From contig JACQNX010000064.1 in assembly GCA_016202875.1 (NCBI GenBank), forward strand, positions 1-8,987: 8,987 nucleotides of DNA. The letters run 5' to 3'. Positions within the stretch are counted from its first letter, which is position 1, and each line of letters opens with the position of its first letter. Origin of the DNA: Candidatus Aenigmatarchaeota archaeon (lineage in GTDB: Archaea > Aenigmatarchaeota > Aenigmatarchaeia > GW2011-AR5). Below the pieces are notes generated by a model. The model had not been told where the DNA came from and did no database searches. It saw only the letters and a program-made list of their open reading frames with translations. Shown here piece after piece: positions 1 through 6,407 of this stretch. A program made the translations under genes and the position numbers.

Positions 1-1
1 C

Positions 2-40
2 CTCGATGCCTGCATCAAACTTTTCTACGACATCAAATAG
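2..40 (+). CDS. C-terminal end of an upstream gene (partial)
   Basis: An open frame enters from the left edge and ends LDACIKLFYDIK followed by TAG at 38-40. Only 12 residues are visible, so no family can be named. It is considered real because the mixed hydrophobic and charged composition is protein-like, and because the TATA-like box of the next gene starts directly after the stop. A chance open frame of this length is quite possible. Confidence 0.35.
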   Translation, partial: LDACIKLFYDIK

Positions 41-41
41 G

Positions 42-49
42 TTTAAAAA
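42..49 (+). promoter_or_regulatory. Box A (TATA) promoter of the polyprenyl synthase operon
   Basis: TTTAAAAA is centred about 26 nt before the ATG at 71. Archaeal transcription usually starts 25-30 nt downstream of box A, so the transcript would begin at or next to the start codon. No Shine-Dalgarno motif is seen between 50 and 70, which agrees with a leaderless mRNA. The start site is inferred, not measured. Confidence 0.5.
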
Positions 50-70
50 CTATCTGCAAAGAATTTTACT

Positions 71-1147
71 ATGGACATAGAAAAACTTCTCGAAGAGCGC
101 TCCAAAAGAATTGATAGAATCATTGAGAAATACATCCCTCGCAAGTACGATAAAAAAAATATTGGATTCGCGCTCGGCCCTGCAAGATACTCTTATGATC
201 CCCATCCCGCGAATGCAGCAATAGCAAAGCCTTTCTGGGACCTTCTCGACCGCGGCGGCAAGCGGTGGCGACCTGTCCTCTTTTCCATAGTTTGCGAAGC
301 ACTTGGCGGGGACATAAACAAATACGAAGACCTTGTCGTGCTTTTTGAAGTCGTGCACACTGGCAGTTTGATCTGCGACGACGTGGAGGACAGTTCAGAA
401 ATAAGAAGAGGAAAACCCTGCGTTCATAAACTATTCGGCATCGACGTTGCAGTGAATGTAGGCTCAGCCATGTATTACCTGCCTCTTCTTGTCCTGCTGA
501 AAAATAAAGAAAAATATGGCGAGAAAAAGCTTCTGAAAATTTATGAAACATACGCCCAGGAACTGATCAATATACATTTCGGGCAGGCCATGGATATCGC
601 ATGGCATAAAGGTGTCGCAGATGCGGATACAATTACAGAAAGTGAGTACCTGCAGATGTGCGCATACAAGACCGGAACATTGGCAAGGCTCGCGGCAAAG
701 ATCGGCGCTATTGCTGCTGGTGCAGATGAAAAGACAATAGAAAAGATCGGCGCCCTCGCAGAAGCAATAGGCATAGGCTTCCAGATCCAGGACGACATCC
801 TGAATATTACTGCAACCTCAGGCAAGAACCAGTTCACTGCAGATTACATCGGCTCAGATATCTCTGAAGGCAAGCGAACCTTGATGATTATACATGCGCT
901 GTCAAAGGCAAATAAGAAAGATAGGCAGATGCTGATTGATATATTGAATATGCATACCGCAGAAAAAAACAACATAAAAGAAGCAATAGAAATCCTGAAA
1001 AAATATGACTCAATAAATTATGCCAAAACATTTGCCCGTAGCCTTGTGCTAAAAGCCTGGAAAGGTATCCAGCACTCGCTGAAAGACAACAGCACGAAGA
1101 AGGAGCTGGAAGCCTTTGTCATGTTTGCTGTGGAGAGGGGGTGGTAA
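71..1147 (+). CDS. Polyprenyl (probably geranylgeranyl) diphosphate synthase
   Basis: A 358-aa trans-isoprenyl diphosphate synthase. The family condenses IPP with allylic diphosphates in the cytosol; in archaea the C20 product feeds ether-lipid synthesis. The substrate-binding GGKRWRP lies at residues 62-68. The first Asp-rich motif is DDVED at 103-107, followed by RRGKP (112-116). The second is FQIQDDILN at 237-245, with the last Asp replaced by Asn, as in many GGPP synthases. SDISEGKRT (262-270) follows. The fourth and fifth residues before the first motif are small (Ser99, Gly98), so the aromatic gate that stops chain growth at C15 is absent, and this stretch reads more like eukaryotic GGPP synthases. 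Product length is therefore C20 or longer by inference. The ATG at 71 is chosen from the box A at 42-49. The stop is 1 nt before the next start, implying co-transcription. Confidence 0.93.
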   Translation: MDIEKLLEERSKRIDRIIEKYIPRKYDKKNIGFALGPARYSYDPHPANAAIAKPFWDLLDRGGKRWRPVLFSIVCEALGGDINKYEDLVVLFEVVHTGSLICDDVEDSSEIRRGKPCVHKLFGIDVAVNVGSAMYYLPLLVLLKNKEKYGEKKLLKIYETYAQELINIHFGQAMDIAWHKGVADADTITESEYLQMCAYKTGTLARLAAKIGAIAAGADEKTIEKIGALAEAIGIGFQIQDDILNITATSGKNQFTADYIGSDISEGKRTLMIIHALSKANKKDRQMLIDILNMHTAEKNNIKEAIEILKKYDSINYAKTFARSLVLKAWKGIQHSLKDNSTKKELEAFVMFAVERGW

Positions 1148-1148
1148 A

Positions 1149-1475
1149 ATGGGTCTGAGAAAATTCAAACACTGGCGTAAATATACAGCAAATACCGTAC
1201 TTGCACTAATCACTATGGGTGCAATAGGTATCTATAATTCTTACAGGGAATTGGAAGGCAAAGAATCAATTTTCAAGTTTGTGGATGCTATATTCTATTT
1301 ACAAGATTCTACTAATCCCTATGCACGTTTTCGCTCTAGCATGCTTGAACGAATGATAGATGCACGTATCGAAGCCGAACCTTCAGAAGATGAAGTGGTG
1401 AGATATTTGGACTTCGGCGCCAAAAAAAGGGCGGGTATTATGCAAGCAATGAATATAGGATTCTTAGAAGATTAG
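1149..1475 (+). CDS. N-terminal part of a membrane-anchored HEAT-like protein (frame broken)
   Basis: A 108-aa open frame starting 1 nt after the polyprenyl synthase stop. The ATG at 1149 is preferred over the in-frame ATG at 1116, which lies inside the previous gene. A G-rich stretch (about 1133-1144) just upstream can act as ribosome binding site. Residues 1-11 are strongly basic (RKFKHWRK) and are followed by a hydrophobic stretch at about 15-29, suggesting an N-in membrane anchor. The rest is helical and charged. After Lys93 the frame gives only a short tail (RAGIMQAMNIGFLED) and stops. Moving to the -1 frame at the A7 run (1422-1428) instead gives a continuous helical-repeat protein to 2086, 312 aa in total. 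This piece is therefore best read as the first third of one gene. No named family is recognised. Confidence 0.6.
   Translation: MGLRKFKHWRKYTANTVLALITMGAIGIYNSYRELEGKESIFKFVDAIFYLQDSTNPYARFRSSMLERMIDARIEAEPSEDEVVRYLDFGAKKRAGIMQAMNIGFLED
1422..1435 (+). other. A7 frameshift site (candidate slippage, indel or sequencing error)
   Basis: Seven A residues (1422-1428) followed by GGGCGGG. Upstream the coding frame reads GCC AAA AAA AGG; downstream the protein-like frame is -1 (AAG GGC GGG TAT). One extra A would restore a single 312-codon frame. The -1 frame is open from 1394 to 2086 but has no ATG, GTG or TTG before 1583, so the downstream part lacks its own natural start. Candidates are a base missing from the assembly, a real inactivating deletion, or productive slippage on the A run. 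Slippage has precedent: an archaeal alpha-fucosidase gene in Sulfolobus is decoded by -1 frameshifting on an A-rich heptamer. Confidence 0.7.
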
Positions 1476-1582
1476 CTTCTATACGGGGTGAAAAATCGCT
1501 GGAGTATCTGGTCGATATTCTTTGCAGTGGCAAATATGATGGACACATAAGACACGAGGTTTCCCAACTTCTTAAAAATAGA

Positions 1583-2086
1583 ATGGATGATCTCAAACAA
1601 AGGAGAAACTTAATGGATAGGTTAGTAGAATTCATAAGCCCTATCGATGAAAGAGAATTTTATATAACAAACATAAACGTGATTGAAATTTTAGCTAGAA
1701 ACAAATACAGGCGTGCTCTTCCTTCAATCATAGCAGCAACACAATTGGAGGGAGATATCTTTGATAATAATGAAGTTATAAGAAACGCGTATGCAAATTT
1801 AATCTACTTCCCATCACAGCGAACAACGGACTTGTTGATAGAAGCCGTGAAAAAATACAGCACTTCGCGTTACGGCTTTGGAATAGGACTTGGACTTGGT
1901 TTTGCTGAGCATGCTCTGGAAACAGCTAGACAGGCAGGAGTTCTTGATGGAGCCTGTCCTCCAGTCGTGCACGAATTAGAAAAATTTATTGAATATTATA
2001 GATATATCGAACACGCTGCAGTACGTAGAGCGAGCAGAATTATGAAAGAATATGGCTGCCCCAGTATAATATTCCCCGACCGCTAA
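1583..2086 (+). CDS. C-terminal HEAT-like alpha-solenoid part of the same broken gene
   Basis: The first ATG in this frame is at 1583 and gives 167 aa, but protein-like sequence begins earlier, at about 1427 right after the A7 run, with SNEYRILRRLASIRGEK and further helices. The full segment shows repeated amphipathic helix pairs of about 35-45 residues, such as the stretches around EYLVDIL, LVEFISPIDE, ALPSIIAATQ, EVIRNAYANLIYF and DLLIEAVKKY. This pattern is typical of HEAT/ARM-like scaffolds that bind partners and have no catalytic residues. A glycine-rich turn (GFGIGLGLGF) interrupts the repeats near residues 93-102 of this piece. Translation starting at 1583 would begin inside the solenoid, so an independent gene is unlikely. 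The segment is AT-richer than its neighbours. The partner and process are unknown. Confidence 0.65.
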   Translation: MDDLKQRRNLMDRLVEFISPIDEREFYITNINVIEILARNKYRRALPSIIAATQLEGDIFDNNEVIRNAYANLIYFPSQRTTDLLIEAVKKYSTSRYGFGIGLGLGFAEHALETARQAGVLDGACPPVVHELEKFIEYYRYIEHAAVRRASRIMKEYGCPSIIFPDR

Positions 2087-2090
2087 TTGC

Positions 2091-2110
2091 TATTTTTTAT
2101 TCCTTCCTTT
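2091..2110 (+). terminator. T-rich stretch: terminator and/or box A for hel308
   Basis: TATTTTTTATTCCTTCCTTT follows the HEAT gene stop by 4 nt. Archaeal RNA polymerase commonly terminates on U-rich tracts without a hairpin, so this may end the upstream transcript. The same TTTTTTAT lies about 26 nt before the hel308 ATG, the right place for a box A, although it matches the consensus poorly. Both roles are inferences. Confidence 0.35.
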
Positions 2111-2122
2111 CCAATCTAAACT

Positions 2123-4282
2123 ATGCATATCGAAGACCTGCCATTTCCGCAGCGTGTTGTTGACATAATCAGAAAAGAAGCGCAAGAATTCAATCCAGTC
2201 CAGAAAGCCTCAATTCCTCACGTGCTGGAAGGCTCAAATTTAGTAGTTGCCTCGCCAACAGCCTCAGGCAAGACATTAGTCGCAGAAATCGCTGTCTTGA
2301 AAAATTACATCGAGGGCGGCAAGTCTGTCTACGTCGTCCCGCTTAAGGCGCTGGCATCAGAGAAGTACCAAGATTTCCGCCAGAAGTACCCTTTCATGAG
2401 AACAGCCATTTCCATAGGCGACCTGGACTCAGCAGAGCAATGGCTGGGCTCGTATGATCTTGTCATTGCAAGCAACGAGAAAATGGACTCACTGCTGCGG
2501 CACAATTCACCATGGCTGAAAGACATCTCTCTGCTCGTCATTGATGAGATACACATGCTCAACGATCCTACTCGTGGACCAACATTAGAAGTTGTAATCA
2601 CCAGGATGAAAAACGTAAAGCAGATAATCGCCCTCTCTGCAACAATACAGAACGCAGAAGAACTTACCAAATGGCTGGATGCCAAGTTGGTGCGCAGCGA
2701 CTACAGGCCTGTGAAATTGGAAAAGGGGGTCGCCTATCCGAAAAAAGACAAAATGATTGTTGATATGGATGACAGCGGATTTGAGCTCCCGTATCATGAG
2801 CACGCCCTCATACACGATACAGTTAAAAAATCCAAACAATGCCTCCTTTTTGTTTCAACACGAAAATCAGCAGAAGCGAGTGCTGAAAAAGCCAATCTGT
2901 CTGCGCTCCTCTCTGCTGAAGAAAAAATTGCTTTGGCCAAAATCGCAAAGGAAGCAGAAAATGTGCTTTCAATTCCAACAAAGCAGTGCAAACGACTCGG
3001 AATTTGCATCCGGCAAGGGGCAGCTTTCCATCATGCTGGCCTGGTGGCAAAGCAGCGCAAGATTGTTGAGGACGCATTCAGGAATGGAAAAATAAAGATG
3101 ATTTCATCCACGCCGACACTTTCTTTTGGACTTAATCTACCTGCATACCGCGTCCTGATCCGTGACACGAAGCGCTTTGACGCGAATTATGGCAATGCCT
3201 ATATTCCTGTCATGGACGTGCATCAAATGTGCGGTCGCGCCGGCCGGCCTAAATACGACAGCGAAGGCCAGGCCATCCTTCTCGCAAAGAGCGAAAATGA
3301 AGCAGAAGACCTGAAAGACCGCTACCTCTTTGCAGAGCCTGAGCCTATTTATTCAAAGCTTGGCATGGAGCAAGTCCTGCGCATGCACGTCCTTGCGCTT
3401 ATTGCATCAGAGATCGTGAAAAATAAATCAGAGCTGCGTACCTTTTTCGCCAAAACATTCTTCGCGCACCAGTACAGGGACATAGATGCTGTGATGGAAA
3501 AAGTGGAGAAAGTGCTGGAACTGCTGGAAAATTACAAATTCATAAAGATCGGTGAGCAGGAATTGTACCAGGGCTTCAAGACAGCATTTGATGTTACAGG
3601 CGATCCGCAGCTCAGGGCAACACGAGTGGGAAAAAGGATATCAGAGCTCTATATAGACCCGGCCTCTGCATTCACGCTTATTCAAAACCTCAAACACTTG
3701 ACAGAACTAGAGGCACTGATGGTGATCAATGACTGCGCAGAAATGTACCCTCTGCTGAATGCACGAAAAAAGGATTATGAGGACCTGGAAGATGCATTAG
3801 CAAAATCAGGCCTGCAAGCGCCAGATGTCTGGAGCTATGATTACGAAGAGTTCATGGACCGGTTCAAGACAACACTCATTTTCATTGACTGGATAAATGA
3901 AAAAGGCGAAGATGTTCTCTTGGAAAAATTCGGCATCGCCCCAGGCGAGCTCTACAGCAAGACACTCTCTGCAGAATGGCTTCTCTATGCAGTTGCTGAG
4001 CTTGCTGTTCTGCTCAACAAGAAAGATGTTGCCAACCATTTCAGCAAGCTGCGCCTGCGTGTAAAGCATGGCGTACGCGAGGAACTGCTGCGTCTCATCA
4101 AGCTGAAGGGCATAGGACGTGCCCGTGCCCGCAAGCTCTATAACGCAGGAATAAGAAACTTTGCAGACGTCAAGAAATCCGTACCAAAAGTAGAAGAGCT
4201 CCTAGGCAAGAAAGTCGCACAGGGCCTTTTGTCCCAAGAAGATTTAGACGAAAAGATAAGGGCAGTGAAGAGGAGGCGATAG
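2123..4282 (+). CDS. hel308: Hel308-family superfamily 2 ATP-dependent DNA helicase
   Basis: At 719 aa this has the usual length of archaeal Hel308, a Ski2-like 3'-5' DNA helicase that unwinds lagging strands at stalled forks and acts in repair and recombination. Motifs appear in order: Q motif FNPVQ (23-27), Walker A SPTASGKT (44-51), Ia PLKALASEKY (73-82), Walker B DEIH (141-144), SAT (172-174), IV LLFVSTRKSAE (241-251), V around TLSFGLNLP (332-340) and VI QMCGRAGRP (368-376). The segment RVGKRISELYIDP (501-513) matches the winged-helix to ratchet-domain junction of the family. A helix-hairpin-helix LKGIGRARARKLYNAGI (661-677) forms the C-terminal brake domain, and the protein ends in a basic tail (VKRRR). 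All catalytic motifs are intact. It has no metabolic link to its neighbours and probably has its own promoter; no Shine-Dalgarno motif is seen, which fits a leaderless start. Confidence 0.96.
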   Translation: MHIEDLPFPQRVVDIIRKEAQEFNPVQKASIPHVLEGSNLVVASPTASGKTLVAEIAVLKNYIEGGKSVYVVPLKALASEKYQDFRQKYPFMRTAISIGDLDSAEQWLGSYDLVIASNEKMDSLLRHNSPWLKDISLLVIDEIHMLNDPTRGPTLEVVITRMKNVKQIIALSATIQNAEELTKWLDAKLVRSDYRPVKLEKGVAYPKKDKMIVDMDDSGFELPYHEHALIHDTVKKSKQCLLFVSTRKSAEASAEKANLSALLSAEEKIALAKIAKEAENVLSIPTKQCKRLGICIRQGAAFHHAGLVAKQRKIVEDAFRNGKIKMISSTPTLSFGLNLPAYRVLIRDTKRFDANYGNAYIPVMDVHQMCGRAGRPKYDSEGQAILLAKSENEAEDLKDRYLFAEPEPIYSKLGMEQVLRMHVLALIASEIVKNKSELRTFFAKTFFAHQYRDIDAVMEKVEKVLELLENYKFIKIGEQELYQGFKTAFDVTGDPQLRATRVGKRISELYIDPASAFTLIQNLKHLTELEALMVINDCAEMYPLLNARKKDYEDLEDALAKSGLQAPDVWSYDYEEFMDRFKTTLIFIDWINEKGEDVLLEKFGIAPGELYSKTLSAEWLLYAVAELAVLLNKKDVANHFSKLRLRVKHGVREELLRLIKLKGIGRARARKLYNAGIRNFADVKKSVPKVEELLGKKVAQGLLSQEDLDEKIRAVKRRR

Positions 4283-4408
4283 GGCCCGTAGCTGTGCTTG
4301 GCTGATGGTGTGGTTCGATGCAGGCTAATAGTGGGCTATGAGTGGTTGTGTTGTGTCTATCAGAAATTCATTATTAAGGAGATGTGATCTTTCCTGCTCT
4401 GTAGAGTA

Positions 4409-4458
4409 TTGCTCCAAAGCCTGCCCGGAACAGACTGACGCAGGCTCAGGAGGAGCAA
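4409..4458. repeat. Two-tier inverted repeat (hairpin) upstream of the T2SSF pair
   Basis: An outer stem TTGCTCC (4409-4415) with GGAGCAA (4452-4458) and an inner stem AGCCTGC (4418-4424) with GCAGGCT (4440-4446) are both perfect 7-bp pairings. They are separated by an asymmetric internal loop (AA against CAGGA), with a 15-nt apical loop. No T-run follows on either strand, so a terminator is unlikely. It could be an operator flanking the promoter, a small structured RNA or a structured leader. The sequence shows the pairing; function is unknown. Confidence 0.6.
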
Positions 4459-4460
4459 CC

Positions 4461-4472
4461 AAAAACTTAATG
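4461..4472 (+). promoter_or_regulatory. Possible BRE/box A promoter of the T2SSF operon
   Basis: AAAAACTTAATG begins 36 nt before the ATG at 4497, with an A-rich BRE-like part followed by a TTAAT box. The spacing fits a leaderless or very short-leader transcript, and no Shine-Dalgarno motif is seen before 4497. The match to the box A consensus is only moderate. Confidence 0.35.
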
Positions 4473-4496
4473 TTGTCCTGTATCAAATAAATAAGC

Positions 4497-5363
4497 ATGC
4501 TTAAGCCTATGTTCATATTTTTCGGGAGATTTGGCATCAGGTATTTTGCCGGCTGGCTGGCTCCTGTAAAGGAGGAGCTCCTGAAATCCAACCTGAATAT
4601 ACTGTTTGAGGTTTACGTCGGGAAGATGATCACAATCGCTGTACTTGCATTTCTTCTGACATTCAATTTCATAACTTTTGCATTTACAATATCCAACATA
4701 GAGTTTACACTCACCATTATCAGCGCTATTATTCTTGCAGGCGTCGTGTCTGCGTCCATACTGACAATATACCATTCATACCCGTTCCATTTACTGACAT
4801 CAAAGAAAAACAGTATAGAGGCTAACCAGCCTTTTGCACTGAACCATATGGCGGCTATTGCTGCATCCGGGGTGCCGCCTTTTGTGGTATTCAAGCTGCT
4901 GTCTGCTGTGCCTGAGTACGGGGAGATTTCCAATGAGTCCAAGAGAATTGTCAGGAATGTGGACACATTTGGCATGGACATGATTACAGCTATCAGGAAT
5001 GTCGCTGACAGGACACCGTCTGTGGAATTCAAGCAGTTCCTGTACGGTATCATCGCCACTATAGACACAGGAGGAGACCTGAAGACATACCTGCAGAACA
5101 GCGCCAAGGACGCGCTGTTCGGCTACAGGCTGCGAAGAGAGAAATATCTCCAGACGCTGTCTACATACGCGGACTTCTACACAGCAGTGCTGATAGCTGC
5201 GCCGCTGTTTTTCGTTTCTGTGCTGTCCATTATGTCCCTTATAGGAGGCCAGATATTCGGTCTCAACATACCAGATGCCATGAGGTTAGGTATTTTCGCC
5301 ATGATACCTCTGCTGAACACTGTATTCATCGCATTTATACATTACACACAGCCATCACTGTGA
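4497..5363 (+). CDS. T2SSF-domain membrane platform protein (ArlJ/TadC-like), first copy
   Basis: A 288-aa polytopic membrane protein of the type II secretion / type IV pilus platform family (GspF, TadB/C, ArlJ). In such machines it sits in the inner membrane, contacts the secretion ATPase and supports filament assembly. Hydrophobic segments lie at about 43-65, 70-92, 226-250 and 262-283. The cytoplasmic T2SSF four-helix bundle covers about 113-225 and includes AAIAASGVPPFVVFKLL and IIATIDTGGDLKTYL; the latter resembles the conserved glycine-containing turn before the last helix. It has a single T2SSF domain, whereas many archaeal ArlJ proteins are longer. Its partner is the gene 23 nt downstream. 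No ATPase gene precedes it; hel308 does. Assignment to a particular system (archaellum, adhesion pilus or Tad-like) cannot be made from this sequence. Confidence 0.82.
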   Translation: MLKPMFIFFGRFGIRYFAGWLAPVKEELLKSNLNILFEVYVGKMITIAVLAFLLTFNFITFAFTISNIEFTLTIISAIILAGVVSASILTIYHSYPFHLLTSKKNSIEANQPFALNHMAAIAASGVPPFVVFKLLSAVPEYGEISNESKRIVRNVDTFGMDMITAIRNVADRTPSVEFKQFLYGIIATIDTGGDLKTYLQNSAKDALFGYRLRREKYLQTLSTYADFYTAVLIAAPLFFVSVLSIMSLIGGQIFGLNIPDAMRLGIFAMIPLLNTVFIAFIHYTQPSL

Positions 5364-5373
5364 AGCCTATGGC

Positions 5374-5380
5374 AGGTGAT
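5374..5380 (+). promoter_or_regulatory. Strong Shine-Dalgarno site of the second T2SSF gene
   Basis: AGGTGAT, 6 nt before the ATG at 5387, is nearly the full complement expected of an archaeal 16S rRNA 3' end. It fixes the start of the second T2SSF gene. It also shows that this genome uses leadered translation for internal operon genes, in contrast with the apparently leaderless first genes. Confidence 0.75.
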
Positions 5381-5386
5381 TAAAAA

Positions 5387-6205
5387 ATGACAAAGAAGAA
5401 AAAATCCAGGCCATTAGGGCTGAAGAAAATCAGCCTCATATCATTTGCAGCAGGAAGCGCGCTGCTCTACGTTAACATATTATTATTTTCCAGCGAGACG
5501 CAGATATTTGCAATATTTAATCTCATAGCAGCTGTAATTGTATTAGGCATTCCACTAACAATCAAATTCAAGATCTACAGAAACATAAAAGAAATAGAAG
5601 CCCAGTTCCCGAAATATCTGAGAGACATCGCGCAGAATATAGGGGCAGGCATGACACTTCCGCAGGCGATAAAATCCACGCTTGTAAACAACTATGGGGT
5701 GCTCAACCCTTACATAAAAGAAGTAAGCGCGAAGATCTCATGGGGCGTGTCTTTTGAGAAGGCTATGCATGATTTCGCAGTGAAAACAAAGAGCACAACG
5801 ATGAGAAGAAACATACAGACAATTATAGAGACGCACAGATCCGGAGGGCAGATAGATACGATCCTGGTATCAGTGGCGCAGTCGTTGCAGGAGCTGGAAA
5901 AGATCAAGAAAGAGCGATCTGCTTCGGTTTATGCGCAGATGATAAACGGCTATCTTATTTATATCGTGTTTCTCGGCGTCATGATAGGGCTTGCAACAGT
6001 CCTGATACCTGCATTCCGGCTGGAAGAGACGCTGCCTGATCTGCAGAAGGTGTTCGTGGACATGTTCCGCTCGCTGACTGTCATACAGGGGTTCTTTGCC
6101 GGAATCGCCATCGGCAAGATGGCTGAGGGCACTCTCATAGCAGGGCTCAAGCACAGCATGGTGCTGGTCATTTTCGGTTATTCTGCATTTTTGATATTTG
6201 TGTGA
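5387..6205 (+). CDS. T2SSF-domain membrane platform protein (TadC-like), second copy
   Basis: A 272-aa protein of the same family, with a basic N-terminus (MTKKKKSRP) and hydrophobic segments at about 13-34, 39-60, 186-208, 230-245 and 255-272. The T2SSF domain spans about 70-180: FPKYLRDIAQNIGAGMTLPQ (74-93) is the first helix pair, and IIETHRSGGQIDTILVSVAQ (146-165) is the second repeat, with the typical GG turn. A charged helix (LQELEKIKKERSAS) precedes the third membrane segment. It is clearly diverged from the first copy in sequence, as TadB is from TadC, so the two probably form a heteromeric platform rather than a recent duplication. It lies 23 nt after the first copy and is translated from its own strong ribosome binding site. 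The matching ATPase and peptidase are not in the window. Confidence 0.85.
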   Translation: MTKKKKSRPLGLKKISLISFAAGSALLYVNILLFSSETQIFAIFNLIAAVIVLGIPLTIKFKIYRNIKEIEAQFPKYLRDIAQNIGAGMTLPQAIKSTLVNNYGVLNPYIKEVSAKISWGVSFEKAMHDFAVKTKSTTMRRNIQTIIETHRSGGQIDTILVSVAQSLQELEKIKKERSASVYAQMINGYLIYIVFLGVMIGLATVLIPAFRLEETLPDLQKVFVDMFRSLTVIQGFFAGIAIGKMAEGTLIAGLKHSMVLVIFGYSAFLIFV

Positions 6206-6210
6206 ATGCG

Positions 6211-6226
6211 AGCTTCTCCTCTTTTA
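6211..6226 (+). terminator. Possible T-rich terminator of the T2SSF operon
   Basis: A pyrimidine-rich tract (CTTCTCCTCTTTTAAT) begins a few nt after the stop of the second T2SSF gene and could serve as an archaeal U-rich terminator. It is weak, with only one run of four T, but a new promoter follows within 40 nt. Confidence 0.3.
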
Positions 6227-6254
6227 ATTGCATCTGCATAAATCTTTGTGCCAG

Positions 6255-6271
6255 AGCAAAACCTTTATATT
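6255..6271 (+). promoter_or_regulatory. BRE and box A promoter of the wHTH-secreted-pilin operon
   Basis: AGCAAAACC (6255-6263) followed by TTTATATT (6264-6271) is the best match to an archaeal BRE plus box A in the window. Transcription would begin near 6290, inside the AGTTAA array, giving a leader of about 115 nt before the TTG start at 6408. A second TATA-like stretch (AAATATATAA, 6306-6315) lies between array units and could be an alternative. Confidence 0.6.
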
Positions 6272-6275
6272 CTAG

Positions 6276-6359
6276 AGTTAAACATGTATAGTTAACATAG
6301 AAGTTAAATATATAAGTTAAGTGATATAGTTAATCATCGTTGTTAGTCACACAGGTTAA
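6276..6359 (+). repeat. AGTTAA tandem array with about 13-bp period (iteron or operator-like)
   Basis: Exact AGTTAA begins at 6276, 6290, 6302, 6315 and 6328. The pattern continues with a degenerate TGTTAG at 6341 and GGTTAA at 6354. The steps are 14, 12, 13, 13, 13 and 13 bp, so seven units stay in register while the 7-bp spacers differ in sequence. This is the signature of repeated protein-binding sites rather than a simple sequence repeat. The array starts 5 bp after box A and spans the predicted transcription start. A protein coating it would repress the promoter, and the wHTH protein encoded 49 bp downstream is the obvious candidate (inference). Confidence 0.75.
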
Positions 6360-6395
6360 TCGCAAAGCTATTTGCAGATATTCCTGCTATGAAAC

Positions 6396-6402
6396 GAGGG
6401 TG
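6396..6402 (+). promoter_or_regulatory. Shine-Dalgarno site supporting a TTG start
   Basis: GAGGGTG lies 5 nt before TTG at 6408. An in-frame stop (TGA, 6390-6392) lies upstream, and no ATG or GTG occurs in this frame between it and the TTG. The TTG is thus the only start that keeps the whole HTH domain. A 5-hairpin (GCAAA 6362-6366 with TTTGC 6371-6375) lies just upstream in the leader. Confidence 0.6.
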
Positions 6403-6407
6403 TTGAT

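Larger units (their letters stand above)
4283..4496. other. Non-coding gap between hel308 and the T2SSF genes
   Basis: A 214-nt stretch with no convincing reading frame. The left part (4283-4360) is G/T-rich. The right part holds the two-tier inverted repeat at 4409-4458 and a possible promoter at 4461-4472. GCAGGCT occurs twice (4320-4326 and 4440-4446), so the AGCCTGC at 4418-4424 could pair with either copy. Beyond these no feature is recognised. Confidence 0.5.

Noticed and set aside
1116..1148. Earlier in-frame ATG (1116) as start of the HEAT-like protein
   Set aside because: It lies within the end of the polyprenyl synthase gene and would add MSCLLWRGGGK before the basic anchor. The ATG at 1149 follows that gene's stop by 1 nt and has a G-rich ribosome binding site.
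4282..4340. tRNA-like start (GGGCCCGTAGCT) and T-loop-like GGTTCGATGC
   Set aside because: The two parts are only about 30 nt apart, the T-stem does not pair, and there is no 3' strand complementary to GGGCCCG. No tRNA fold is possible.
4302..4438. C/D or H/ACA guide RNA in the gap upstream of the T2SSF genes
   Set aside because: CTGATGG and CTGA occur, but no C/D plus C'/D' set is spaced correctly. The hairpin at 4409-4458 has a pocket too small for an H/ACA guide and no ACA directly after the lower stem.
4325..5107. Minus-strand open frames opposite the first T2SSF gene
   Set aside because: They are antisense to a well-recognised coding frame and show no motif or ribosome binding site. 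The same holds for the antisense frames opposite the synthase, hel308, the second T2SSF gene, the exported protein and the pilin-like gene.
6276..6359. CRISPR array
   Set aside because: The repeated unit is only 6 bp with 6-8 bp spacers, far too short for CRISPR repeats, and no cas gene is present.
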